From the NCBI RefSeq assembly GCF_013337685.1, contig NZ_SUQN01000002.1, positions 620,001 to 684,000 of the forward strand: 64,000 bases of DNA, given 5' to 3'. The stretch is from Citrobacter gillenii (GTDB lineage: Bacteria; Pseudomonadota; Gammaproteobacteria; Enterobacterales; Enterobacteriaceae). Made by a program: the position numbers and the translations under genes. The first letter of the stretch is position 1, and each line of letters starts with the position of its first letter. A model generated the notes under the pieces. It saw only the letters and a list, made by a program, of their open reading frames with translations, did not search any database and had not been told where the DNA came from. Positions 37,161 to 48,942 of this stretch are shown piece by piece.

Positions 37161-38927
37161 TTAGATGTCCTCCTGACGGTGAGCCAGCAGTGTTGCAAAA
37201 GCCCCGTTGGCTGCGCTCAGTTGAGCATAAGTGCCTTGCTCGACGATCTGTCCGTCCTGCATGACCCAAATGGCATCCCACTCGGCAAGGTCTTCAAGCT
37301 GGTGCGTGACCATCAGCGTGGTCTGGCGGCGTGATGCTGCATTCAGCGCCTGCATGACGCGCTGCTCGCTGTGCGCATCGAGGCTAGCGGCGGGTTCGTC
37401 CAGTAGCATTAGCTGACACGGATTGAGCAAGGCTCGGGCGACGGCAACGCGCTGCGCTTGCCCGACGGAAAGCCGGGCGGCCTGATCGCCGACCGGGGTA
37501 TCCACGCCCTGAGGCAGCAGGGGTAAAAACTCACTTACCCAGGCGCTGTCGAGCGCGGCCTGAAGCTGTTGCTCACTGGCATCTGGACGTGCCAGCAGCA
37601 CATTATCGCGCAACGTTGGGGCAGGAAGCTGTGGGTTCTGTCCTACCCACGACAGCTGTTTTCGCCAGGAGTCAGGGGCCAGGGAGCGAAGCTCAAAACC
37701 ATTAATTCTCAGCGAACCCTGATACGAGAGAAAACCAGAAAGGGCATTCAGCAGCGAGCTCTTACCGGAGCCGCTACGTCCCACCAGTACCGCGCGCTGA
37801 CCGGCTGGCAGCGAGAAGTTAAGTGGACCAGCAAGCACTTTACCTTCCGGGGAGGTGATAACCAGATCTTCTGCGGTAATCGAAACCGGCTCTTTTACGG
37901 CCAGCTCAATGTCGCCACGTTCAGGATGCGCCAGCGGCGTTTCCATGAACGTTTTCAGGCTGTCTGCGGCACCGACGGCCTGGGCTTTGGCATGATAAAA
38001 CGTGCCCAGATCGCGTAAGGGCTGGAAAAACTCAGGCGCAAGAATCAGTGCCAGGAATCCAGAGGCTAAGGTAACACCAACGCCATAGTGGCCGAAGTTG
38101 AGTTCGCCGAGGTACGAGAAGCCAAAGTAAACCGCCACCAGCGCGATGGACAGCGAGGTGAAAAATTCCAGTACGCCGGAGGAGAGGAACGCGAGGCGCA
38201 GAACTTCCATGGTGCGCTGGCGAAAATCTTGAGACGCCGCGCGGATGCTTTCTGTTTCCGCTTCGCCGCGACCAAATATTCTTAACGTTTCCATGCCGCG
38301 CAAGCGATCGAGGAAATGCCCGCTGAGTCGGGCCAGCGCCTGAAAGTTACGTCGGTTAGCGTCGGCAGCGCCCATACCGACCATCGCCATAAACATGGGG
38401 ATTAACGGCGCGGTTCCCAGCAGGATAAGGGCGGCTATCCAGTTAGACGGGAAAATAGCCGCGACAATTAAAATGGGGACGCAGACGGCAAGCGCCATTT
38501 GCGGCAGATAACGCGCGTAGTAATCATGCATATCGTCAATCTGCTCGAGCACCAGCGTGGCCCAACTTCCGGCAGGTTTACCCTGGATCCACGCGGGGCC
38601 TGCCTGCTGCAGACGGTCCAGAACCTGGCGACGAATTTCAAAACGGATGTGCTGTCCCGCATGAAAACCGACCCGCTCACGTAGCCAGACCACCCATGCA
38701 CGCAGGATGAAAATCAGTACTAATACGATGAAAGGGAGCAGAAGGGCTTCGCGGGGAATATTATCCATGATCATGTGATCAAGAATGCGTGCCAGGAGCC
38801 AGGCCTGAGCGACAATTAACAGGCCGCTGACGAAGCCTAACAGGCGTGAAATATTCAGCCAACGCTGGGAAATGACACTTTGCTGTTTTAACCAGCGTGT
38901 TAGCTCTTTTTGACGGGTTTTATTCAT
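37161..38927 (-). CDS. cydD: Cysteine/glutathione exporter subunit CydD
   Basis: Partner of CydC, 588 residues from the ATG at 38927 as in K-12 (MNKSRQKELTRWLKQQSVIS). The in-frame ATG 20 codons upstream leads a segment without similarity. Six membrane segments are followed by the ATPase with Walker A GRSGSGKSS, signature LSVGQ (the variant also found in E. coli) and Walker B LMLLDEPAASLD. It is first in the cydDC operon, separated from trxB by a bidirectional terminator. Confidence 0.96.
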   Translation of the reverse strand: MNKTRQKELTRWLKQQSVISQRWLNISRLLGFVSGLLIVAQAWLLARILDHMIMDNIPREALLLPFIVLVLIFILRAWVVWLRERVGFHAGQHIRFEIRRQVLDRLQQAGPAWIQGKPAGSWATLVLEQIDDMHDYYARYLPQMALAVCVPILIVAAIFPSNWIAALILLGTAPLIPMFMAMVGMGAADANRRNFQALARLSGHFLDRLRGMETLRIFGRGEAETESIRAASQDFRQRTMEVLRLAFLSSGVLEFFTSLSIALVAVYFGFSYLGELNFGHYGVGVTLASGFLALILAPEFFQPLRDLGTFYHAKAQAVGAADSLKTFMETPLAHPERGDIELAVKEPVSITAEDLVITSPEGKVLAGPLNFSLPAGQRAVLVGRSGSGKSSLLNALSGFLSYQGSLRINGFELRSLAPDSWRKQLSWVGQNPQLPAPTLRDNVLLARPDASEQQLQAALDSAWVSEFLPLLPQGVDTPVGDQAARLSVGQAQRVAVARALLNPCQLMLLDEPAASLDAHSEQRVMQALNAASRRQTTLMVTHQLEDLAEWDAIWVMQDGQIVEQGTYAQLSAANGAFATLLAHRQEDI

Positions 38928-38991
38928 TGCTCGCTTAGCAGGTGAGTTATAGGAATTTTTAGGCAGGACAATGTTACAACGGGGCAAAAAT

Positions 38992-39014
38992 AAAGGCGAC
39001 TGATAGTCGCCTTT
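38992..39014. terminator. Terminator between trxB and cydD
   Basis: AAAGGCGACT (38992-39001) and AGTCGCCTTT (39005-39014) are perfect 10-bp arms with a 3-base loop, followed by TTTTTT on the plus strand and preceded by AAAA for the minus strand. It mainly serves trxB, read leftward. Confidence 0.85.
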
Positions 39015-39041
39015 TTTACTTTTGTTACTGATTTGTAAAAC

Positions 39042-40593
<1,552 letters not shown>

Positions 40594-41088
40594 ATGGTAG
40601 ATAGTAAGAAGCGCCCTGGCAAAGATCTCGACCGTATCGATCGTAACATTCTTAATGAGCTGCAAAAGGATGGGCGTATTTCTAACGTCGAGCTTTCTAA
40701 ACGAGTGGGACTTTCACCAACGCCCTGCCTTGAGCGTGTGCGTCGGTTAGAAAGACAGGGATTTATTCAGGGCTATACGGCGCTGTTAAACCCGCATTAT
40801 CTGGATGCATCACTTCTGGTTTTTGTTGAGATTACTCTGAATCGTGGCGCACCGGATGTCTTTGAGCAGTTCAACACTGCAGTGCAAAAACTTGAAGAAA
40901 TTCAAGAGTGTCATTTGGTTTCCGGTGATTTCGACTACCTGCTGAAAACACGCGTACCGGATATGTCAGCATACCGCAAGCTATTGGGGGAAACCCTGCT
41001 GCGTCTGCCTGGCGTGAATGACACACGTACTTACGTGGTAATGGAAGAAGTTAAACAGAGCAATCGTCTGGTAATTAAGACGCGCTAA
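40594..41088 (+). CDS. lrp: Leucine-responsive regulatory protein Lrp
   Basis: Global regulator of amino-acid metabolism, pili and transport, modulated by leucine. It has 164 residues and looks identical or nearly so to E. coli. The helix-turn-helix is at residues 30-55 (SNVELSKRVGLSPTPCLERV). The RAM domain, which forms octamers and binds leucine, occupies the C-terminal half (LVFVEITLNRG, VSGDFDYLLKTRVPDM). A terminator hairpin follows, overlapping the ftsK control region. Confidence 0.98.
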   Translation: MVDSKKRPGKDLDRIDRNILNELQKDGRISNVELSKRVGLSPTPCLERVRRLERQGFIQGYTALLNPHYLDASLLVFVEITLNRGAPDVFEQFNTAVQKLEEIQECHLVSGDFDYLLKTRVPDMSAYRKLLGETLLRLPGVNDTRTYVVMEEVKQSNRLVIKTR

Positions 41089-41126
41089 CACGGAACAGGT
41101 GCAAAATCGACGTAGTTTGATTACAC

Positions 41127-41146
41127 TCCTGTTAATCCATACAGCA
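41127..41146 (+). promoter_or_regulatory. LexA box in ftsK promoter region
   Basis: CTGT-N8-ACAG at 41129-41144 (TCCTGTTAATCCATACAGCA over the full 20 bp) fits the SOS box TACTG-TA5-CAGTA with the invariant CTGT/ACAG. The first ftsK promoter of E. coli is the LexA-controlled dinH, so this is the expected site. Confidence 0.75.
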
Positions 41147-41182
41147 ACAGTGCCGGGGCAACCCGGTGCTGTTGTCCGTTTT
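41145..41182 (+). terminator. lrp terminator hairpin
   Basis: CAACAGTGCCGGG pairs with CCCGGTGCTGTTG (two weak pairs) around a 4-base loop and is followed by GTCCGTTTT. It partly overlaps the LexA box, so termination of lrp and control of ftsK share sequence. Confidence 0.65.
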
Positions 41183-41222
41183 AGCATCGGGCAGGAAAAG
41201 CCTGAAACCTGGAGAGCCGTTT

Positions 41223-44200
41223 TTGAGCCAGGAATACACTGAAGACAAAGACGTCACATTGACGAAGTTAAGCAGCGGGCGCCGACTTCTGGAAGCGCTA
41301 CTGATCCTTATTGCCCTTTTTGCCGTCTGGTTGATGGCTGCCTTACTCAGCTTTAACCCTTCGGATCCCAGCTGGTCGCAAACCGCGTGGCACGAGCCTA
41401 TCCACAATCTTGGGGGAATACCCGGAGCATGGTTGGCGGACACGCTGTTCTTTATTTTTGGCATCATGGCCTACACCCTACCTGTGATCATTGTTGGGGG
41501 CTGTTGGTTTACCTGGCGACATCAGGCCAGTGACGAGTACGTTGACTATTTCGCCGTATCGCTGCGCATCATTGGCGTTCTGGCGCTCATTCTCACCTCT
41601 TGCGGACTGGCGGCAATCAATGCCGATGATATCTGGTATTTCGCGTCTGGCGGCGTGATTGGCAGTCTGCTCAGTACCACGCTACAACCTCTGCTGCATA
41701 GCAGCGGGGGAACACTCACACTATTGTGCATCTGGGCGGCAGGTCTGACGTTGTTTACCGGTTGGTCATGGGTGAGCATTGCGGAAAAACTGGGCGGCTG
41801 GTTACTCAATATCCTGACCTTTGCCAGTAACCGCACTCGTCGTGACGATACCTGGGTCGATGACGAAGAATATGAAGACGATGAAGAGTCCGTCGACATC
41901 GCCGAAGGAAAACCGCATGAATCACGCCGGGCGCGTATTCTTCGTGGGGCATTAGCACGTCGTAAGCGGCTGGCCGAGAAGTTTACCAATCCGCTTGGTC
42001 GTCATACCGATGCTGCGCTGTTCTCCGGTAAACGGATGGACGACGAAGATGAAATTGAATACAGCGCCCGTGGTGTTGCCGCCGATCCAAATGATGTTCT
42101 GTTCTCGGGTAATCGCGCGACGCTGCCTGAATATGATGAGTTCGACCCGCTGCTTAGTGGTCACTCGGTGACTGAGCCTGTGACAGCCGCCGCAGCAGCC
42201 ACGGCGACCGCGCAGGTCTGGAGTGCGCCAGCCGATCCTTTAATGCAAGCGCCGCTGGTTTCCGGTGGCGTTCCTGTTCAGCCTGCACCGACTGCTGCAT
42301 GGCAACCTGCGCCAGCGCCACAGGTGGCTGAGCCGGTTGTGACTCCTGCCTACGAAGGTTATCCGCAGCCTGCACAATATACTCAACCGACGGCACAGCC
42401 TTATGAGCCGTGGCAGCAGCCCGCACCGGTTGAGCCTCAGCCGCAATATGCTGTGCCGCCCGTTGTCGAACCTCAATACCAACAGCCGGTAGCTCCGCAG
42501 CCGCAAATGCAGCCGCAGTGGCAGCCGCCTGTTCCAGAACAAAGCTGGCAGCAACAGCCGGTACAGCAGCCGGTTCCTTCACCGGATCCTGTTTATCACC
42601 CGCAGCCGGCTTACCAGCAGGAATCCACATTCCAGCAGCCTGCGTATCAGCAGCCGCCAGCTTTCGTGCAGGAGCCTGTTGTTGAGCAACCGCCGGTTGT
42701 CGAGCCTGAACCGGTTGTGGAAGAGACGAAACCGGTTGTGGAAGAGACGAAACCGGCGCGTCCGCCACTCTATTACTTTGAAGAGGTGGAAGAAAAGCGC
42801 GCGCGTGAGCGTGAACAGCTCGCGGCCTGGTATCAGCCCATTCCTGAACCACTGCAGGAACCTGAGCGAATTAAACCGTCAATGCCATCAATGCCAACTG
42901 CCGCATCTATACCGCCGGTTGAATCCGTCGAGGCCGTCGCGCCGCTGGCTGCCGGAGTGAAAAACGCCGCAATGGGCGCTGGGGCCGCTGCTGTTGCTGC
43001 ACCTGTGTTTAGTCTGGCGGGTAGCGGTGCGCCGCGTCCACAGGTGAAAGAAGGCATTGGTCCGCAGTTGCCGCGTCCAAATCGCGTCCGTGTGCCAACG
43101 CGTCGTGAGCTGGCTTCATATGGTATCAAACTACCGTCGCAACGAATGGCCGAAGAGAAAGCGCGAGAAGAGCAGCTTGATACGGATTATACCGACGATG
43201 AAATTGAAGCGATGCAACAGGATGAGCTGGCGCGTCAGTTCGCCCAGTCGCAGCAGCATCGTTATGGTGAAGAGTATCAGGACAATACGCATCAGATTGA
43301 GGACGAAGAGTCTGCAGCAGAAGCGGAGTTGGCCCGTCAGTTTGCCTCTTCCCAGCAGCAGCGCTATTCCGGCGAACAGCCTGCGGGCGCTAATCCGTTC
43401 TCGTTAGATGACTTTGCTTTCTCGCCGATGAAAGCACTGGTGGATGATGGCCCGCATGAGCCGCTGTTTACCCCAAGCGTTATGCCTGAACCGGAGCCTG
43501 TGCCGCAGCAGCATTATCAGCAGCCGCCACAGCCTGTTGCACCGCAGCAGCATTATCAGCAGGCGCCACAGCCTGTTGCGCCGCAGCAGCATTATCAGCA
43601 GCCGCCACAGCCTGTTGCACCGCAGCAGCATTATCAGCAGGCGCCACAACCTGTTGCGCCGCAGCAGCATTATCAGCAACCGTCACAGCCTGTTACACCG
43701 CAGCCGCAGGATAGCCTGATCCATCCATTATTGATGCGCAATGGCGACAGTCGTCCTGTTCAGCGTCCAACCACGCTGCTGCCATCGCTGGATCTGCTCA
43801 CCCCGCCACCGAGTGAAGTTGAACCGGTGGACACCTTCGCGCTGGAGCAAATGGCGCGACTGGTGGAAGCGCGCTTAGCAGATTTCCGTATTAAGGCTGA
43901 TGTGGTGAACTATTCACCGGGCCCGGTGATAACCCGTTTTGAACTGAATTTGGCTCCGGGTGTTAAGGCCGCACGGATTTCTAACCTCTCCCGAGACCTG
44001 GCGCGTTCACTGTCGACCGCTGCGGTTCGTGTGGTGGAGGTTATTCCAGGTAAACCGTATGTTGGGTTGGAATTACCGAACAAAAAACGTCAGACCGTCT
44101 ACCTGCGCGAAGTGCTGGATAACGCGAAATTCCGTGATAATCCTTCTCCGCTGACCGTAGTGCTCGGTAAAGATATTGCCGGCGAACCGGTTACGGCTGA

Positions 44201-45251
44201 TTTGGCGAAGATGCCGCATCTGCTGGTGGCGGGTACCACGGGTTCCGGTAAGTCTGTTGGGGTCAATGCTATGATCCTCAGCATGCTGTATAAGGCACAG
44301 CCGGAAGATGTGCGATTCATTATGATCGACCCAAAAATGCTCGAGTTGTCGGTTTATGAGGGCATTCCGCATCTGTTGACGGAAGTGGTTACAGATATGA
44401 AGGATGCTGCCAACGCGTTGCGCTGGAGCGTCAATGAAATGGAACGCCGCTACAAACTGATGTCAGCGCTGGGCGTGCGTAATCTGGCGGGTTACAACGA
44501 GAAGATCGCAGAAGCGGATCGTATGGGGCGTCCGATCCCGGACCCGTACTGGAAACCGGGCGATAGCATGGATGTTACCCATCCGGTGCTGAAAAAAGAG
44601 CCTTATATCGTTGTCCTGGTCGATGAATTTGCTGACTTGATGATGACCGTCGGTAAAAAAGTGGAAGAACTGATCGCTCGTTTGGCGCAAAAAGCGCGTG
44701 CGGCGGGAATCCACCTGGTGCTGGCGACCCAGCGTCCGTCGGTTGATGTGATTACCGGGCTTATCAAAGCCAATATCCCGACCCGTATTGCCTTTACCGT
44801 GTCGAGTAAAATTGATTCGCGTACCATCCTTGATCAGTCAGGTGCTGAATCACTGTTAGGGATGGGGGATATGCTTTATTCCGCACCAAACTCGACAATT
44901 CCGGTGCGTGTTCACGGTGCCTTTGTGCGTGATGAAGAAGTTCATGCCGTTGTTCAAGACTGGAAAGCGCGCGGCCGTCCGCAATACGTTGAGGGCATCA
45001 CTTCTGATAGCGAAAGCGAAGGCGGCGGCGGTGGTTTTGACAATGGGGAAGAACTGGATCCGCTGTTTGATCAGGCGGTGAATTTTGTTACCCAAAAACG
45101 CAAAGCCTCCATCTCCGGCGTCCAGCGTCAGTTCCGCATCGGTTACAACCGCGCGGCACGTATCATCGAGCAGATGGAAGCGCAGGGGATTGTCAGTGAG
45201 CAAGGGCATAATGGTAATCGTGAAGTGCTGGCGCCGCCGCCCTTCGATTGA
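41223..45251 (+). CDS. ftsK: DNA translocase FtsK
   Basis: Division-septum protein that pumps chromosome ends apart and activates XerCD at dif. From the TTG at 41223 (GGAGAG upstream; K-12 starts MSQEY) it has 1342 residues, K-12 1329. Four N-terminal membrane segments (residues 20-180) anchor it. A long Pro/Gln-rich linker follows, with five 13-residue repeats (43503-43697) and a doubled EETKPVV unit. The RecA-like motor starts near residue 900, with Walker A GTTGSGKS at about 1004-1011 and Walker [11 protein letters not shown]. The C-terminal gamma winged helix ([20 protein letters not shown]) reads KOPS and contacts XerD. Confidence 0.97.
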   Translation: MSQEYTEDKDVTLTKLSSGRRLLEALLILIALFAVWLMAALLSFNPSDPSWSQTAWHEPIHNLGGIPGAWLADTLFFIFGIMAYTLPVIIVGGCWFTWRHQASDEYVDYFAVSLRIIGVLALILTSCGLAAINADDIWYFASGGVIGSLLSTTLQPLLHSSGGTLTLLCIWAAGLTLFTGWSWVSIAEKLGGWLLNILTFASNRTRRDDTWVDDEEYEDDEESVDIAEGKPHESRRARILRGALARRKRLAEKFTNPLGRHTDAALFSGKRMDDEDEIEYSARGVAADPNDVLFSGNRATLPEYDEFDPLLSGHSVTEPVTAAAAATATAQVWSAPADPLMQAPLVSGGVPVQPAPTAAWQPAPAPQVAEPVVTPAYEGYPQPAQYTQPTAQPYEPWQQPAPVEPQPQYAVPPVVEPQYQQPVAPQPQMQPQWQPPVPEQSWQQQPVQQPVPSPDPVYHPQPAYQQESTFQQPAYQQPPAFVQEPVVEQPPVVEPEPVVEETKPVVEETKPARPPLYYFEEVEEKRAREREQLAAWYQPIPEPLQEPERIKPSMPSMPTAASIPPVESVEAVAPLAAGVKNAAMGAGAAAVAAPVFSLAGSGAPRPQVKEGIGPQLPRPNRVRVPTRRELASYGIKLPSQRMAEEKAREEQLDTDYTDDEIEAMQQDELARQFAQSQQHRYGEEYQDNTHQIEDEESAAEAELARQFASSQQQRYSGEQPAGANPFSLDDFAFSPMKALVDDGPHEPLFTPSVMPEPEPVPQQHYQQPPQPVAPQQHYQQAPQPVAPQQHYQQPPQPVAPQQHYQQAPQPVAPQQHYQQPSQPVTPQPQDSLIHPLLMRNGDSRPVQRPTTLLPSLDLLTPPPSEVEPVDTFALEQMARLVEARLADFRIKADVVNYSPGPVITRFELNLAPGVKAARISNLSRDLARSLSTAAVRVVEVIPGKPYVGLELPNKKRQTVYLREVLDNAKFRDNPSPLTVVLGKDIAGEPVTADLAKMPHLLVAGTTGSGKSVGVNAMILSMLYKAQPEDVRFIMIDPKMLELSVYEGIPHLLTEVVTDMKDAANALRWSVNEMERRYKLMSALGVRNLAGYNEKIAEADRMGRPIPDPYWKPGDSMDVTHPVLKKEPYIVVLVDEFADLMMTVGKKVEELIARLAQKARAAGIHLVLATQRPSVDVITGLIKANIPTRIAFTVSSKIDSRTILDQSGAESLLGMGDMLYSAPNSTIPVRVHGAFVRDEEVHAVVQDWKARGRPQYVEGITSDSESEGGGGGFDNGEELDPLFDQAVNFVTQKRKASISGVQRQFRIGYNRAARIIEQMEAQGIVSEQGHNGNREVLAPPPFD
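42711..42752 (+). repeat. 21-bp tandem duplication in ftsK linker
   Basis: CCGGTTGTGGAAGAGACGAA plus one A occurs twice in direct succession (42711-42731, 42732-42752), giving PVVEETK twice. K-12 has one copy as far as I recall. It is in frame and harmless to the reading frame. Confidence 0.8.
43503..43697 (+). repeat. Five 39-bp tandem repeats in ftsK linker
   Basis: Units begin at 43503, 43542, 43581, 43620 and 43659. Each encodes PQQHYQQxPQPVx, and position 9 alternates proline and alanine, so there is also a 78-bp super-period; the last unit has diverged (serine, threonine). K-12 FtsK carries a similar but different set of PQQ/YQQ repeats here. Unit number is likely to vary between strains. 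Confidence 0.9.
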
Positions 45252-45362
45252 TTGCAAAGTTAAGTAATTCAGTATTTTCTACTTTCCTCATGCTGATTTT
45301 TGGCCTGGAATGGATAGCAGAGGGATCTCCCCGTCGGGAGTGACGAATTTTGAGGAATAACG

Positions 45363-45974
45363 ATGAAAAAGATCGCAATCACCTGTGCATTACTGTCGAG
45401 CTTTGTGGTGAGCAGCGTCTGGGCTGACGCCGCCAGTGACCTGAAAAGCCGTCTGGATAAAGTCAGTAGCTTCCATGCCAGCTTTACTCAGAAGGTGACT
45501 GATGGTAGCGGCGCAGCGGTACAGGAAGGTCAGGGTGACCTGTGGGTTAAACGTCCGAACCTGTTTAACTGGCATATGACACAGCCTGATGAAAGCATTC
45601 TGGTCTCCGACGGTAAAACGCTGTGGTTCTTTAATCCGTTTGTCGAACAGGCCACGGCAACCTGGCTGAAAGATGCCACGGGTAATACGCCGTTTATGCT
45701 GATTGCGCGCAACCAGTCCAGCGACTGGCAGCAGTACAACATCAAGCAAAACGGTGATGACTTCGTGTTGACTCCGAAAACCAGCAGCGGCAATCTGAAG
45801 CAGTTCACCATCAATGTGGGACGCGACGGCACTATCCATCAGTTTAGCGCCGTCGAGCAGGACGATCAGCGCAGTAGCTATCAGCTGAAATCTCAGCAGA
45901 ATGGCGCAATCGAACCATCCAAATTCACCTTTACCCCTCCGCAGGGTGTCACGGTAGACGATCAACGTAAGTAG
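45363..45974 (+). CDS. lolA: Outer-membrane lipoprotein carrier LolA
   Basis: Periplasmic chaperone that carries lipoproteins from LolCDE to LolB, 203 residues. The signal peptide [21 protein letters not shown] is cleaved before [13 protein letters not shown], as in E. coli. The unclosed beta-barrel family features are [17 protein letters not shown] and the conserved arginine in it, plus the end [16 protein letters not shown]. rarA begins 10 bp after the stop, forming the conserved lolA-rarA pair. Confidence 0.96.
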   Translation: MKKIAITCALLSSFVVSSVWADAASDLKSRLDKVSSFHASFTQKVTDGSGAAVQEGQGDLWVKRPNLFNWHMTQPDESILVSDGKTLWFFNPFVEQATATWLKDATGNTPFMLIARNQSSDWQQYNIKQNGDDFVLTPKTSSGNLKQFTINVGRDGTIHQFSAVEQDDQRSSYQLKSQQNGAIEPSKFTFTPPQGVTVDDQRK

Positions 45975-45984
45975 AGGCGTGTGA

Positions 45985-47328
45985 GTGGGTAATCTGTCGC
46001 TCGATTTTTCTGATAATACCTTTCAGCCGCTGGCCGCGCGTATGCGGCCAGAAAATTTAGCGCAGTATATCGGCCAGCAGCATTTGCTGGCTGCAGGTAA
46101 GCCCTTGCCACGCGCCATCGAGGCCGGGCACCTGCACTCCATGATCTTATGGGGCCCTCCAGGCACGGGTAAAACGACTCTTGCTGAAGTGATCGCCCGC
46201 TACGCGAACGCAGACGTTGAACGCATTTCGGCCGTCACCTCGGGTGTGAAAGAAATTCGTGAAGCGATTGAACGTGCGCGTCAGAATCGTAACGCCGGTC
46301 GGCGCACTATATTGTTTGTGGATGAAGTCCACCGCTTTAATAAAAGTCAGCAGGACGCCTTTCTCCCGCATATTGAAGATGGCACCATTTACTTTATAGG
46401 CGCCACGACTGAAAACCCCTCGTTTGAACTGAACTCGGCATTACTGTCGCGTGCGCGCGTCTATCTGCTTAAATCGCTCACTACCGACGATATCGAGCAG
46501 GTACTGGATCAGGCGATGGCGGACAAAGCGCGAGGCTACGGCGGCCAGGATATTGTTCTGCCGAATGAAACCCGTCGGGCCATTGCCGAGCTGGTGAATG
46601 GCGATGCGCGTCGGGCACTAAATACGCTGGAAATGATGGCCGATATGGCGGAAGTCGACGCCAGCGGAAAACGCGTTTTACAACCCACATTGCTGACAGA
46701 GATTGCCGGAGAGCGTAGCGCACGCTTTGATAATAAAGGCGATCGTTTTTACGATCTTATCTCGGCATTACATAAATCAGTACGCGGAAGCGCGCCGGAT
46801 GCGGCCCTCTACTGGTACGCACGCATCATTACTGCAGGGGGCGATCCGCTGTATGTTGCACGCCGATGTCTGGCGATCGCTTCTGAAGACGTGGGTAATG
46901 CCGATCCCCGAGCCATGCAGGTGGCGATTTCGGCATGGGATTGTTTCACCCGCGTTGGACCTGCGGAAGGTGAGCGGGCGATTGCCCAGGCGATCGTTTA
47001 TTTGGCCTGCGCACCGAAGAGTAACGCGGTGTATACCGCCTATAAAGCGGCGTTGGCAGATGCACGCGATCGTCCGGATTACGACGTACCCGTGCATCTG
47101 CGTAATGCGCCGACGAAGTTAATGAAAGAAATGGGCTACGGCCAGGAATATCGCTACGCGCACGACGAGCCGAATGCGTATGCTGCCGGCGAAGAGTACT
47201 TCCCGCAGGAACTGGCACAAACACGCTATTATCGCCCGACAAACAGAGGTCTTGAGGGTAAGATTGGCGAAAAGCTCGCCTGGCTTGCCGGACAGGATCA
47301 AAATAGCCCTATAAAACGCTACCGTTAG
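45985..47328 (+). CDS. rarA: Replication-associated recombination protein RarA
   Basis: AAA+ ATPase (MgsA) of the clamp-loader type that acts at stalled forks with SSB, 447 residues as in K-12, starting at a GTG (45985; [11 protein letters not shown]). Walker A is GPPGTGKTT, Walker B is [11 protein letters not shown], and sensor 1 is [13 protein letters not shown]. The C-terminal tetramerisation domain includes [18 protein letters not shown]. It is co-transcribed with lolA; serS follows 92 bp later. Confidence 0.96.
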   Translation: MGNLSLDFSDNTFQPLAARMRPENLAQYIGQQHLLAAGKPLPRAIEAGHLHSMILWGPPGTGKTTLAEVIARYANADVERISAVTSGVKEIREAIERARQNRNAGRRTILFVDEVHRFNKSQQDAFLPHIEDGTIYFIGATTENPSFELNSALLSRARVYLLKSLTTDDIEQVLDQAMADKARGYGGQDIVLPNETRRAIAELVNGDARRALNTLEMMADMAEVDASGKRVLQPTLLTEIAGERSARFDNKGDRFYDLISALHKSVRGSAPDAALYWYARIITAGGDPLYVARRCLAIASEDVGNADPRAMQVAISAWDCFTRVGPAEGERAIAQAIVYLACAPKSNAVYTAYKAALADARDRPDYDVPVHLRNAPTKLMKEMGYGQEYRYAHDEPNAYAAGEEYFPQELAQTRYYRPTNRGLEGKIGEKLAWLAGQDQNSPIKRYR

Positions 47329-47399
47329 CGCGATCGTTGCGGTAATGTTGGCAATGTATCCCTGTGACTGCAGGCTGTGGTCACTTTCTCCCATTTTAA

Positions 47400-48713
<1,314 letters not shown>

Positions 48714-48729
48714 GTTAGCTTTCCCTGCT

Positions 48730-48756
48730 AAAAAAGCGCCTGCGGGCGCTTTTTTT
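48730..48756 (+). terminator. Rho-independent terminator of serS
   Basis: AAAAAAGCGCC and GGCGCTTTTTTT form a strong stem with a TGCG loop and a long T tract, 17 bp after the serS stop. Confidence 0.92.
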
Positions 48757-48942
48757 ATGCCTGCTTGACGTCGAACAATAACCCTTACCCCATTAGTGGT
48801 AATACTACCTTCGAATGAAAGTCAGTATTTATCTCTGTCTTTACGCAAATTCACTATTTATCAGTCTGTATAACGATAATATCGATATATAAGTATCTAT
48901 ACAGCGTTTGTTTATTTATTGTGAGCAGCAGAGTGAGCCACT

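Noticed and set aside
42154-42852. 232-codon minus-strand ORF antisense to the ftsK linker
   Set aside because: The Ala/Gln-rich product is the complement of the Pro/Gln repeats of FtsK.
43503-43697. Possible CRISPR array
   Set aside because: The 39-bp units are contiguous without spacers and are in frame within ftsK; no cas genes are present.
48714-48942. FNR box upstream of dmsA
   Set aside because: Expected biologically, but no stretch in the gap comes close enough to TTGAT-N4-ATCAA to name a position.
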